Origin: Deinococcus grandis
Lineage (GTDB): Bacteria; Deinococcota; Deinococci; Deinococcales; Deinococcaceae
DNA: 64,000 bases
Assembly (NCBI RefSeq): GCF_001485435.1
Contig: NZ_BCMS01000001.1
Coordinates: forward strand, 2,812,501-2,876,500
Direction of reading: 5' to 3'
Shown here: positions 34,285 to 43,663 of the stretch, one piece after another
Layout: each line of letters opens with the position of its first letter
Numbering within the stretch: position 1 is the first letter of the stretch
Position numbers and translations under genes: made by a program
Notes under the pieces: generated by a model
The model's input: only the letters and a program-made list of their open reading frames with translations
The model's database searches: none
Told to the model about the DNA's origin: nothing

Positions 34285-35430
34285 GTGCGCGTCGGGATTG
34301 TCACTGCGACCTACCTGCCGTCCCGGAACGGGGTGGCGACCAGCACGGCGCTGTTCGCGCGGGGCCTGCGTGAACGCGGGCACGAGGTGCGGATCTTCGC
34401 GCCCCGCCACCCGCTGATGCCCCCACGCGAGGACGGCGTGTACCGCCTGAATTCCTCGTTCGCGGGCGCGCGGGCGCTGGGCGCCCCGGCGGACTACCCC
34501 GTGATGCTCGCGCCGGGCCCGCTGCTCACCTCGCGGCTGCCCCTGCGGGGGCTGGACGTGCTGCACACCATGCACCCGTTCCTGGCGGGCCAGCTGGCCC
34601 TGAAGTGGGCGCGGCTGTCCGGGGCGCCCGTGGTGTACACGGCGCACACGCAGTACGACCAGTACCTGCACTACGCGCCGATGCCGGGGCGGGTGGGCCG
34701 CGCGGTGCTGCGCCCGCACGTGAGTGCCTTCGCGCGCCGCGTGGACGCCGTCCTCGCGCCGGGCCGGGCGATGGTGGACATGCTGCGCGAGTACGGCTTC
34801 CAGGGCCCCGTGAACCTGATGCCGAACCCGGTGGACCTCGCCGCGTTCCGCGCCGCCACCGGCGCGGCGTTCCGCGAGGCGTACCACGTGGCGCCGGACG
34901 CGCCGCTCGTCGTGTCGCTGGGCCGACTGGCCCCCGAGAAGAACCTGGACGTGATGCTGCGCGCCTTCGACCGCGCGCGCGCCAGCCGCCCGGACCTGCG
35001 CCTGCTGGTCGTCGGGGACGGCCCCAGCCGCGCCGCGCTGGAACAGTCGGCCCCCGAGGGCGTCACCTTCACCGGCCCGGTCCCCTACGAGCGGGTGCCC
35101 GAGGCGCTGGCGGCCGCAGACGTGTTCATCACGGCCAGCACCAGCGAGGTCCTCCCCATGAGCATGATCGAGGCCCTCGCGGCGGGCGCGCCCCTGGTCG
35201 CCGCGCAGAGTCCCGCCGCGCTGGACCTGATCCAGGAGGGCGTGAACGGCACCGTCCGCACCGCCACGCCCGACGCACTCGCCGAGGGCCTGCTCGACAC
35301 CCTGATGCCCGCCCGGCTGCCCACGCTCCAGGCCGGGGCGCGGGCCAGCGCCGCGCAGTACGACCTGACCACCCGCGCCGCCGCGCTGGAAGCCGTGTAC
35401 GAGGACGTCATCCGCCGCAGACGACGGTAG
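34285..35430 (+). CDS. Glycosyltransferase family 4 protein
   Basis: A 381-residue GT-B glycosyltransferase. The N-terminal domain opens RVGIVTATYLPSRNGVATST and contains VVYTAHTQYDQYLHYAPMPG. The C-terminal domain has VSLGRLAPEKNLDVMLRAFD, then the donor site ITASTSEVLPMSMIEALAAG with the conserved E-x7-E spacing. The TYLPxxNGV...HTQYDxYxHY pattern is that of diacylglycerol/phosphatidyl glycosyltransferases, so glycolipid synthesis at the membrane is likely (inference). The GTG start is supported by a TACACT box. It is divergent from hisA. Confidence 0.85.
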   Translation: MRVGIVTATYLPSRNGVATSTALFARGLRERGHEVRIFAPRHPLMPPREDGVYRLNSSFAGARALGAPADYPVMLAPGPLLTSRLPLRGLDVLHTMHPFLAGQLALKWARLSGAPVVYTAHTQYDQYLHYAPMPGRVGRAVLRPHVSAFARRVDAVLAPGRAMVDMLREYGFQGPVNLMPNPVDLAAFRAATGAAFREAYHVAPDAPLVVSLGRLAPEKNLDVMLRAFDRARASRPDLRLLVVGDGPSRAALEQSAPEGVTFTGPVPYERVPEALAAADVFITASTSEVLPMSMIEALAAGAPLVAAQSPAALDLIQEGVNGTVRTATPDALAEGLLDTLMPARLPTLQAGARASAAQYDLTTRAAALEAVYEDVIRRRRR

Positions 35431-35438
35431 GGAACGCC

Positions 35439-35477
35439 GCAGCGGAGGGGAGGCCGGACTGGTCTCCCCTCCGCTGC
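35439..35477 (+). terminator. Terminator of the glycosyltransferase gene
   Basis: GCAGCGGAGGGGAG (35439-35452) pairs with CTCCCCTCCGCTGC (35464-35477). Confidence 0.85.
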
Positions 35478-35497
35478 TGGATCGTCATGCAAGACAG

Positions 35498-35527
35498 GAA
35501 GACCCCGGCATTGCTGCTGGGGTCTTC
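35498..35527 (-). terminator. Terminator of tRNA-Leu
   Basis: GAAGACCCC and GGGGTCTTC form a 9-bp stem just beyond the tRNA 3' end. It is followed on the minus strand by a T-rich stretch. Confidence 0.8.
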
Positions 35528-35531
35528 TGTG

Positions 35532-35617
<86 letters not shown>

Positions 35618-35665
35618 CACCTTTGGTATTCTCGCCCGCGCTCGGGCGCGTTTCAGGGCTCGCTT

Positions 35666-35694
35666 ACTTTATAGGCGAGTGCCGAAACTGTCAA
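35666..35694 (-). promoter_or_regulatory. Promoter of tRNA-Leu
   Basis: The minus strand has a consensus -35 TTGACA (35689-35694) and a -10 TAAAGT (35666-35671) with 17-bp spacing, about 50 bp upstream of the tRNA. An overlapping TATAAA is also present. Confidence 0.75.
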
Positions 35695-35764
35695 CACCCC
35701 CCGGCGTCGGACGTGGAAGGGCCGCGCCGGGGCACCCTCCCCCGGCGCGGCCCGTGGGGGTGAT

Positions 35765-36556
<792 letters not shown>

Positions 36557-36627
36557 ACCCGGCATTCTCGTGCATTCCCGAGTGAGGAGCGGTCCGGGGC
36601 CGGAGGTGGCCCTGACAGGACGTCCGG

Positions 36628-36633
36628 TACGCT
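36628..36633 (+). promoter_or_regulatory. Leaderless -10 box for chrA
   Basis: TACGCT lies 7 nt before the ATG at 36641. Confidence 0.6.
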
Positions 36634-36640
36634 GTTCGGC

Positions 36641-37822
36641 ATGCGCGCTCTGGAGGTCTTCACGGTGTTCCTGCGGCTGGGCCTGTCGAGTTTCGGGGGA
36701 CCGGTCGCGCACCTGGGCTTCTTCCGGGCCGAGTTCGTGGAGCGCCGCGCTTGGCTGGGTGACGCGGAGTACGCGGAGCTGGTGGCGGTGGCAAACTTCC
36801 TGCCGGGGCCGAGCAGTTCGCAGGTGGGGCTGGCGGTGGGCCTGCACCGGGCGGGGTGGGTGGGGGCTGGCGCGGCGTGGCTGGGCTTCACACTGCCCAG
36901 CGCGCTGCTCATGGCGCTGCTGGGCGGCACGCTGGCGGGCGGCGCGGCGGACGGGGCGGGGTGGGTGCAGGGCGTGAAACTGGCGGCCGTGGCGGTCGTC
37001 GCGCAGGCGGTGGCGGGCATGTGGGGCGCGCTGGTGACGGACCGGGTGCGGGCGGGACTGGCGCTGGGCGCGGCGGCGGCGCTGCTGGTCCTGCCTGCGT
37101 GGTGGCCGGGCGCGGGTGGCTGGGGGACGCTGGGCGTGCTGGGGCTGTGCGCGCTGATCGGCTGGCGAGTGCCGAGCGGCGCGGCGTCCGGGGCGGGGGC
37201 GCTGCGCGTGCCGGTGTCCCGCCGAGTGGGTGGGACGCTGCTGGCGCTGGCCGCGGTGCTGGCGGCCACCTTCGCGGCGCTGTCGGCGCTGGGGGGCGGG
37301 TGGGAGTTGCTGTGGGCGACGTTCCGGGCGGGCGCGCTGGTGTTCGGCGGGGGGCACGTGGTGCTGCCGCTGCTGGAACCCGCGTTCGTACCGGGCCTGC
37401 TGCCAGAGGGGGTGTTCGTGGCGGGGTACGGCGCGGCGAACGCCATGCCGGGGCCGCTGTTCACCTTCGCGTCGTACCTGGGGGCCGCCGCCGCGCCTGC
37501 CCTGGGGCTGGGGGCGGGCCTGGGAGCGCTGCTGGGCACGCTGGGGATCTTCCTGCCAGGCGCGCTGCTGATGCTGGGCGCGCTGCCGTTCTGGTCCGCG
37601 CTGAGTGGCCGCGCAGGCGCGCGGGCCGCGCTGGCGGGCGTGAACGCGGGCGTGGTGGGCCTGCTGCTGGCGGCGCTGTACACGCCGGTGTTCACGGGCG
37701 CGGTGCGCGGCCCGGCCGATCTGGCGGGCGTGCTGCTGGCGTACGCGGCGCTGACAGCGGGGCGGGTGCCCGCGTGGGTGGTCGTGCCCGCCTGCGCGGC
37801 GCTGGGCGCACTGCTGGCCTGA
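36641..37822 (+). CDS. chrA: Chromate transporter, long-chain CHR family
   Basis: A 393-residue inner-membrane protein made of two homologous halves. The first has FLRLGLSSFGGPVAHLGFFR and ANFLPGPSSSQVGLAVGLHR, and the second has TFRAGALVFGGGHVVLPLLE and GYGAANAMPGPLFTFASYLG. The FGGP and GPxxxQ signatures define the CHR superfamily; the two-domain form is ChrA. It exports chromate, or moves a related oxyanion such as sulfate. Such genes are widespread and not always chromate-specific. The start is supported by TACGCT 7 nt upstream. It is convergent with the DinB operon. Confidence 0.88.
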   Translation: MRALEVFTVFLRLGLSSFGGPVAHLGFFRAEFVERRAWLGDAEYAELVAVANFLPGPSSSQVGLAVGLHRAGWVGAGAAWLGFTLPSALLMALLGGTLAGGAADGAGWVQGVKLAAVAVVAQAVAGMWGALVTDRVRAGLALGAAAALLVLPAWWPGAGGWGTLGVLGLCALIGWRVPSGAASGAGALRVPVSRRVGGTLLALAAVLAATFAALSALGGGWELLWATFRAGALVFGGGHVVLPLLEPAFVPGLLPEGVFVAGYGAANAMPGPLFTFASYLGAAAAPALGLGAGLGALLGTLGIFLPGALLMLGALPFWSALSGRAGARAALAGVNAGVVGLLLAALYTPVFTGAVRGPADLAGVLLAYAALTAGRVPAWVVVPACAALGALLA

Positions 37823-37844
37823 CCCGTGCCCGTCCGGCAGCACG

Positions 37845-38291
37845 CTACTCCAGCACGAAGCGGATGCTCTCCTCGAAGGTGACGCGGGCGACGTCGGCGC
37901 GCGGCAGGACGACGTTTTTTCGCCAGGGCATCCATTCGGTCTGCCCCTGGGCGCTGCGCAGGAAGCCGCGCAGGCCGACCTCGACGTAACGGGCGTCGCC
38001 GCCCAGCAGCGCGGCGAGTCCGGCGCGGACGGCGTCCGGGTCGGTCAGGGGGCCGGTCAGGCGCGCGGAGGGCACGCCCGGCGCCTCCTCCGGCGTCTGG
38101 GTGGGGGTCTGTCCGGTGGAGGTCTGGCCGGTGGGGTTGGGGTGCGGGCGGTACAGGTCCACCGTGAAGCCCGGCAGGGCCAGCAGCGCCGCGCGGGCCT
38201 GCGCTTCGGGCAGCGGGCGGGTGAAGGTGACGTGCAGGTCGATGTCGAACCCGCGCGTGCCCTTGTCCGTGCGGGAGGTCGGGGCCGTCAC
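37845..38291 (-). CDS. Hypothetical protein coupled to DinB
   Basis: A 148-residue protein without a family that I recognise. It starts with GTG overlapping the TGA stop of the DinB gene (GTGA), so it is translationally coupled. The first half (FDIDLHVTFTRPLPEAQARA, then ALLALPGFTVDLYRP) looks like a small alpha/beta domain. A Thr/Gln/Pro linker follows at about 50-70, then a second segment with ARYVEVGLRGFLRSAQGQTE. No signal peptide or metal motif is seen. Function is unknown; the DinB partner gives no firm hint. Confidence 0.65.
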   Translation of the reverse strand: MTAPTSRTDKGTRGFDIDLHVTFTRPLPEAQARAALLALPGFTVDLYRPHPNPTGQTSTGQTPTQTPEEAPGVPSARLTGPLTDPDAVRAGLAALLGGDARYVEVGLRGFLRSAQGQTEWMPWRKNVVLPRADVARVTFEESIRFVLE

Positions 38292-38815
38292 GGCTGAGCG
38301 CTCCGTTCCAGGGCCTTGCGGTGCTGGTACAGGTGCGCGGCGACCATGCGCGTCCAGTCGAGCGCGTCGAGTTCACCGAAGAACGGGTGCCAGAGGGTCC
38401 GGCCCGGCGTGGCGCGCAGCGCGCCCGTGACGGTGCTCAGGCCCGCGCGGCTGTGCGTCCAGGTGGCGTCCAGGTCGTCCCACGCGAGGCCCGCAGCGCT
38501 GGGCTGGGTGTGGGGCGGGGCGACGCGGCGGCCGTCGGGCGTGAGTTCACCGGGCGTCTGCGGCATGGGGCGCAGTTCCCGTTCGGACAGCAGCAGGCCC
38601 ACGCCGCGCGCGATGGAGTCGTTGATCTTCAGGACGTGCTCGGCCTCCTGCGCGGGGCTCCAGTCGCGGCCCGGCTGGGTGCGGGTCCAGTCATCTGCGC
38701 GGGTGCGCAGGTGCGCGTGGAACAGGTCGAGTTCGCGGTCCAGACGGGCGCGGACGTCCTCGGGCGTGGCGCCCATGGGGGCCAGGGCGGCCGGGTCCAG
38801 CAGCGGTTTGGTCAT
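38288..38815 (-). CDS. DinB/YfiT-like putative metalloenzyme
   Basis: A 175-residue DinB-superfamily four-helix protein. Candidate metal-binding histidines occur in DWSPAQEAEHVLKINDS and in the C-terminal MVAAHLYQHRKALE, the usual HxxxH arrangement. Members include thiol-dependent S-transferases and many unassigned stress proteins; no substrate can be assigned. The start at MTKPLLDPAAL is supported by TACACT 6 nt upstream (38822-38827). An in-frame ATG supplied by the adjacent mobile element lies 36 bp further upstream. The gene overlaps the next by 4 bp. Confidence 0.82.
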   Translation of the reverse strand: MTKPLLDPAALAPMGATPEDVRARLDRELDLFHAHLRTRADDWTRTQPGRDWSPAQEAEHVLKINDSIARGVGLLLSERELRPMPQTPGELTPDGRRVAPPHTQPSAAGLAWDDLDATWTHSRAGLSTVTGALRATPGRTLWHPFFGELDALDWTRMVAAHLYQHRKALERSAQP

Positions 38816-38821
38816 GCGGGC

Positions 38822-38827
38822 AGTGTA
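38822..38827 (-). promoter_or_regulatory. Leaderless -10 box for the DinB gene
   Basis: TACACT on the minus strand lies 6 nt before the ATG. Confidence 0.6.
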
Positions 38828-38850
38828 CGCCGCGCGGCCCGGCGCGGTCA

Positions 38851-39004
38851 TACGCACTCCGGTTGAACGGGTTGCAACAACGTTCAACCCGAGCGGACTC
38901 GGAGAGCTGCGAAGCAGAGCGAGCAGAAGAGAAACGCCCCTCCGGGCGTGGAGTTGGCAACCCGGTGTCCTTCCGGGGTGTGAACGAAACAGACGGAATC
39001 CGGA
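38851..39004 (+). mobile_element. Folded MITE-like repeat, copy 2
   Basis: A 154-bp element flanked by TCA at 38848-38850 and TCA at 39005-39007. The right TCA is the complement of the TGA stop of the minus-strand gene at 39005. Termini are TACGCACTCCG and CGGAATCCGGA. Hairpin 1 is GGTTGAACG/CGTTCAACC, and hairpin 2 is ACCCGG/CCGGGGT. It is about 20 bp longer than the other copies between the hairpins. Confidence 0.88.
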
Positions 39005-39571
39005 TCAGCCCTGCATCCACCCGGCCCACACGCCCAGCGCGCCCGCGCCCGCCACGCCGCAGCGGGCCCGGAACGGCCACCCGGCGGGCGTGCTCCAGCG
39101 GCTCAGGGGCTCGGCGGGCCCGTAGGCGTCGAAGTCCCGGTCCTGCGCGGCCAGCCCGGCGGTGACGCAGTCCTGCACGGCCTGTGGTCGGAAGCTCCGT
39201 CCGGTCAGGGCGCTCAGGAACGCGGCGGCCTCGCGGGTCTGCGCGGCGGTCAGGCGCGTGCCGCGTGGGGCGCCGGGGCGCAGCAGGCGCGCGCCGCTGA
39301 CGTGGCCGCCGGGGCGGACGTCCACCTCCAGCCGCCAGCCGCTCGCGGTGCGGTAGGTGCGCTGCTGGCCGTCATGCCAGCCCATGGTGTCCGGGGTGTT
39401 CTCGCGGACGGTCTGGAGGGTGCAGCGCAGCGCCCGGCACAGCGGCGTGGCGGGTACGTCCACCGCGCGGCCGATCCAGGCGGGCTGCGCCGCGCCCCCG
39501 GCCTGCGCGGGCGTGAGCAGGAGCAGCGGCAGCAGGGCGGCGCGCAGGAGGTTCAGACCGGCAGCCTTCAT
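39005..39571 (-). CDS. Exported hypothetical protein
   Basis: A 188-residue protein with a signal peptide (MKAAGLNLLRAALLPLLLLT, cleavage after AQAGG or nearby). The mature part contains four cysteines: PLCRALRCTLQTV, then a lone Cys in AVQDCVTAG and another in FRARCGVAG. That suggests two disulfides outside the cytoplasm. I do not recognise the family. The start at 39571 is preceded by TACCCT 6 nt upstream and excludes a basic extension. Its TGA stop coincides exactly with the target duplication of repeat copy 2. Confidence 0.65.
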   Translation of the reverse strand: MKAAGLNLLRAALLPLLLLTPAQAGGAAQPAWIGRAVDVPATPLCRALRCTLQTVRENTPDTMGWHDGQQRTYRTASGWRLEVDVRPGGHVSGARLLRPGAPRGTRLTAAQTREAAAFLSALTGRSFRPQAVQDCVTAGLAAQDRDFDAYGPAEPLSRWSTPAGWPFRARCGVAGAGALGVWAGWMQG

Positions 39572-39577
39572 CCTGAC

Positions 39578-39583
39578 AGGGTA
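39578..39583 (-). promoter_or_regulatory. Leaderless -10 box for the exported hypothetical protein
   Basis: TACCCT on the minus strand lies 6 nt before the ATG at 39571. Confidence 0.6.
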
Positions 39584-39597
39584 GCGGGCACGCATGA

Positions 39598-39632
39598 GGA
39601 GGGGGGCCGCAGGTCAGCGCGGCCCCCCTCTC
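39598..39632 (-). terminator. Terminator of serS
   Basis: GGGGGGCCGC (39601-39610) pairs with GCGGCCCCCC (39619-39628) just beyond the serS stop. Confidence 0.85.
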
Positions 39633-39646
39633 CCCCGGTCCTGAAG

Positions 39647-40924
<1,278 letters not shown>

Positions 40925-40994
40925 CACAGCCTCCAGAGACGGTCGGTGACCATCAAGTCAAGCGAGGGGCCGCCCCTGAGCGTCTTGCCCGTCA

Positions 40995-41288
40995 TCAGTC
41001 GGTCTCCACGGTACGGGGGACGCGGATGTGCCCGTCGGGCATGCTCTCGGGCGCCAGCGCGGTGACGGTCGCCACGGGGAACACGTCGCCCGCGACGTCG
41101 TCGCGCAGGACGTTCACGAGGTTCACGGGGCGCTGCATCTCCTGCACGCCGTCGGTGTTCACCTCGCTGAGCTGTTCGAAGTAGCCGAGCACGCGGGTGA
41201 GGTCGGCCTGCATGGCCGCGCGTTCCTCCGGGGTCAGGTGCAGCCGCGCGAGCTGCGCGAGGTGGTCGATCTGGGCCGCGTCAATCAT
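40995..41288 (-). CDS. gatC: Glutamyl-tRNA(Gln) amidotransferase subunit C
   Basis: A 97-residue GatC. It shows the typical start IDAAQIDHLAQLARLHLTPE, the stretch VLGYFEQLSEVNTDGVQEMQ, and the end FPVATVTALAPESMPDGHIR followed by VPRTVET. GatC clamps GatA and GatB in the complex that converts Glu-tRNA(Gln) or Asp-tRNA(Asn) to the amide form. gatA and gatB are not adjacent. It has a near-perfect -10 TATACT 7 nt upstream (41296-41301). It lies 70 bp upstream of serS, so the two translation genes may be co-transcribed. Confidence 0.95.
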   Translation of the reverse strand: MIDAAQIDHLAQLARLHLTPEERAAMQADLTRVLGYFEQLSEVNTDGVQEMQRPVNLVNVLRDDVAGDVFPVATVTALAPESMPDGHIRVPRTVETD

Positions 41289-41295
41289 GCCCAGA

Positions 41296-41301
41296 AGTAT
41301 A
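41296..41301 (-). promoter_or_regulatory. Leaderless -10 box for gatC
   Basis: TATACT on the minus strand lies 7 nt before the ATG. Confidence 0.68.
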
Positions 41302-41350
41302 GAGTCGCCACCCCCGGAACCCGCACCCGCCCACTGGCGTAGTGCCTGAC

Positions 41351-42829
41351 ATGCGCCCCCTCACCGCTGCCCTGATCGTCCTGACCGCCGCCCTGCCCGC
41401 GCAGGCCCAGACGCCCACCCAGACGCCATCCAACCCGGCGGCCGCCGTGACGCGCCTGTTCAGCGGGCCGGTGCAGTCGGCGTGGCTGGCGCCGTCCTTC
41501 CTGGCGGCCCTGCCCGCCGACGGCCTCCAGGCGGCGCTGGACGGCCTGACCGCCCAGCTGGGCGCGTTCGTGCGGACCGAGGCGCGCGGGGACCTGCTCG
41601 TGGCGGTGTTCGAGCGCGGTGACCTGAACGTGCTGGCGGCGCTGGACGACCAGGGGCGCTTCACGGGCCTGCGCTTCACGCCGCTTCTGGCGACGGCCCA
41701 GGCTCCCGGGGTGGGTTCGCCGCGCGAGGTGCTGACCCGCATCTTCAGCGGGCCGTTCGACGTCTCGCTGTTCGCCCCGTCCTTCCTGGCGGCCGTGCCG
41801 GAAGCGCAGCTGCGCGCCCTGCTGGCGGACGTCACGGCGCAGTTCGGCGCCCTGAAGGACGTGCAGATCGGCGCGCAGATGGCGGCCCTGATCTTCGAGC
41901 GGGGGCAGCTGAACGTGACACAGTTCTCGCTGGACGACCAGGGCCGCGTGACGGGACTGCTCCTCACGCCGCCCCCGCCGGTCTTCACGTCGCTGGACGA
42001 GGCCCGCGCGGCCTTCGCGGCGCTGCCCGGTCAGGTCAGCCTGCTCGTGCAGGAGGTCGGTGCGCGCACGCCCGCCGCCGCGCTGAACGTCACGCGGCCC
42101 CTGGCGGTCGGGTCCACGTTCAAGCTGGCGATCCTGGCCGAACTGCAAGCACAGGTGAGCGCCGGGCAGAAACAGTGGACGGACGAGGTGACCCTCACCG
42201 ACGCAGACCGCAGCCTGCCCAGCGGCACCCTGCAGGACGCCCCCACCGGCAGCCGCTACACGCTGCGGGACCTGGCGGCGCGGATGATCGCGCAGAGTGA
42301 CAACACCGCCACCGACCTGCTGCTGGGCGTGGTGGGCCGCGCGGGCGTGGAGGCCCGCTTCGGCCAGCGGCCCTTCCCGAGCACCCGTGAGGCCTTCGCC
42401 CTGAAGAATCCCGCGAACGCCGCGCTGCTCGCCGGGTACCGCGCCGCCGTCCTGAACGTGCCCGCGCGCCGCGCGGTGCTGGACCGCGCCCGCATGGCGC
42501 CGCTGCCCGCCGCCGCCGACTTCGCAGGTGGCGGGACTCTGGCGCGGGACGTGGAGTGGTTCGCTACACCGGCCACGCTGTGCCGCCTGATGAACGAGGT
42601 CGCGGCCCTGAAGGAGACGCAGCTGAACCCCGGCGTGGCCGACCCGGCTCGCTTCCGCAGCGTGAGCTACAAGGGCGGCAGTGAGCCCGGTGTGCTGAAC
42701 CTGACCACGCAGGTCACCACCCTGACTGGCCGTACGTACTGCGTGAGTGCCACCTGGAACGCCCCGGGGCCCCTGCAGGAGGACGCCTTTATTGGGCTGT
42801 ACGGCGCGACCCTGGATCTCCTGCGGTGA
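41351..42829 (+). CDS. Secreted class A beta-lactamase-fold serine hydrolase
   Basis: A 492-residue exported protein. Signal peptide MRPLTAALIVLTAALPAQAQ. Two tandem copies of an 80-residue module follow (about 30-108 and 120-205); both contain LF/IFSGP, LAPSFLAALP or FAPSFLAAVP, and a DDQGRxTGLxxTP ending. The C-terminal region (about 215-492) has the penicilloyl-serine motif GSTFKLAIL (SxxK), SDN in AQSDNTATD, and KGG in SYKGGSEPG, so the three active-site elements are intact. A clear class A omega-loop Glu was not identified, so drug hydrolysis is uncertain. The ATG at 41351 was chosen over a GTG at 41342. Confidence 0.85.
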   Translation: MRPLTAALIVLTAALPAQAQTPTQTPSNPAAAVTRLFSGPVQSAWLAPSFLAALPADGLQAALDGLTAQLGAFVRTEARGDLLVAVFERGDLNVLAALDDQGRFTGLRFTPLLATAQAPGVGSPREVLTRIFSGPFDVSLFAPSFLAAVPEAQLRALLADVTAQFGALKDVQIGAQMAALIFERGQLNVTQFSLDDQGRVTGLLLTPPPPVFTSLDEARAAFAALPGQVSLLVQEVGARTPAAALNVTRPLAVGSTFKLAILAELQAQVSAGQKQWTDEVTLTDADRSLPSGTLQDAPTGSRYTLRDLAARMIAQSDNTATDLLLGVVGRAGVEARFGQRPFPSTREAFALKNPANAALLAGYRAAVLNVPARRAVLDRARMAPLPAAADFAGGGTLARDVEWFATPATLCRLMNEVAALKETQLNPGVADPARFRSVSYKGGSEPGVLNLTTQVTTLTGRTYCVSATWNAPGPLQEDAFIGLYGATLDLLR

Positions 42830-42849
42830 TCCCACGGCGCTGAACAGCG

Positions 42850-42890
42850 GGAACGTCCCCCGGGCCGATGGGCACCGGGGGACGTCGCTG
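42850..42890. terminator. Bidirectional terminator
   Basis: ACGTCCCCCGG (42853-42863) pairs with CCGGGGGACGT (42875-42885) between convergent genes. Confidence 0.85.
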
Positions 42891-42899
42891 GAGCGCTGC

Positions 42900-43283
42900 T
42901 CAGGGGCGGCGGCGCAGTTCGTCGCGGATCTCGGCAAGCAGTTTTTCCTCGTTGCTGGGTTCGGCGACGGCGGGTTTCTCCTCGCGCTTGAAGCGTTCCA
43001 TCAGGCGGTTGAAGGGCGTGATCACGAAGAAGTAGATGACGGTCGCGGTGATCAGGAAGCTGACGAGCGCAGTGAGGAACTGGCCGTACTTGAAAATGCT
43101 GCCATTCACCGTGAACTGCAGCGCGTCGAAGTTCGGGACGCCGCCGAAGATGCCGATGATCGGCATGATGACGCCCTCGGTGAAGGTCTTGACGACGCCG
43201 CTGAACGCCGCGCCGATGATGACGCCCACCGCCAGGTCGATGAGGTTGCCGCGCAGGAGGAACTTCTGGAATCCGCTGATCAT
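42900..43283 (-). CDS. mscL: Large-conductance mechanosensitive channel
   Basis: A 127-residue MscL of normal length. The N-terminal amphipathic helix and TM1 read FQKFLLRGNLIDLAVGVIIG and AAFSGVVKTFTEGVIMPIIG. TM2 is YGQFLTALVSFLITATVIYF, and the C-terminus is the charged bundle KLLAEIRDELRRR. It opens under membrane tension to release solutes on osmotic downshift. A weak CACACT box precedes the ATG by 6 nt. Confidence 0.97.
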   Translation of the reverse strand: MISGFQKFLLRGNLIDLAVGVIIGAAFSGVVKTFTEGVIMPIIGIFGGVPNFDALQFTVNGSIFKYGQFLTALVSFLITATVIYFFVITPFNRLMERFKREEKPAVAEPSNEEKLLAEIRDELRRRP

Positions 43284-43531
43284 GCCCGGAGTGTGTCAGG
43301 TCGTTCAGCGTTCAGCAATCCGCCACTCAGCGAGTTGCCTAGTCAGATTTCTCGACAGTATGAATTTTTTCGGGTTCCTGATCCATTTTTCGTGCTATAC
43401 GACGCAGCGAGCGCAGACCCCCACCGCACCTGCTCCCCCGGCGGGGGCATCCCGCCAGGCAGCCCCCGGCCAGACGCGTCCGGCCCGTCACCCCGTTCTG
43501 GAGGCGGCGGGCCGGACGTGACGACCGCTTA
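43284..43531. other. 248-bp spacer, no gene seen
   Basis: It holds a short AT-rich patch (about 43350-43400, with T-runs) followed by a GC-rich Pro/Gly-coding-like stretch without a credible frame. It ends at the target duplication of repeat copy 3. Apart from the weak mscL -10, nothing is recognised. Confidence 0.4.
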
Positions 43532-43663
43532 TACGGACTCCGGTTGAAAGGTTTGCCAAATCTTTCAACCCGAGCGGAGCGAGCAGGAGAAACACGGGTT
43601 CCGGGCGTGGAGTTGGCAGGTCGGTGGTGTTCCGATCTGTCAACGAAACAGACGGAATCCGTG
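43532..43663 (+). mobile_element. Folded MITE-like repeat, copy 3
   Basis: A 132-bp element flanked by TTA at 43529-43531 and TTA at 43664-43666. The right TTA is the complement of the TAA stop of the DUF512 gene. Termini are TACGGACTCCG and CGGAATCCGTG. Hairpin 1 is GGTTGAAAG/CTTTCAACC, and hairpin 2 is GGTCGG/CCGATC with one G-T pair. Confidence 0.92.

Noticed and set aside
33553..34285. Long N-terminal extension of the glycosyltransferase
   Set aside because: It is antisense to hisA; the GT-B fold begins at RVGIVTATYLP, with a TACACT box 6 nt before the GTG.
38815..38850. DinB start supplied by the repeat (ATG at the element boundary)
   Set aside because: It is in frame, but the TACACT box lies downstream of it and directs a leaderless start at 38815.
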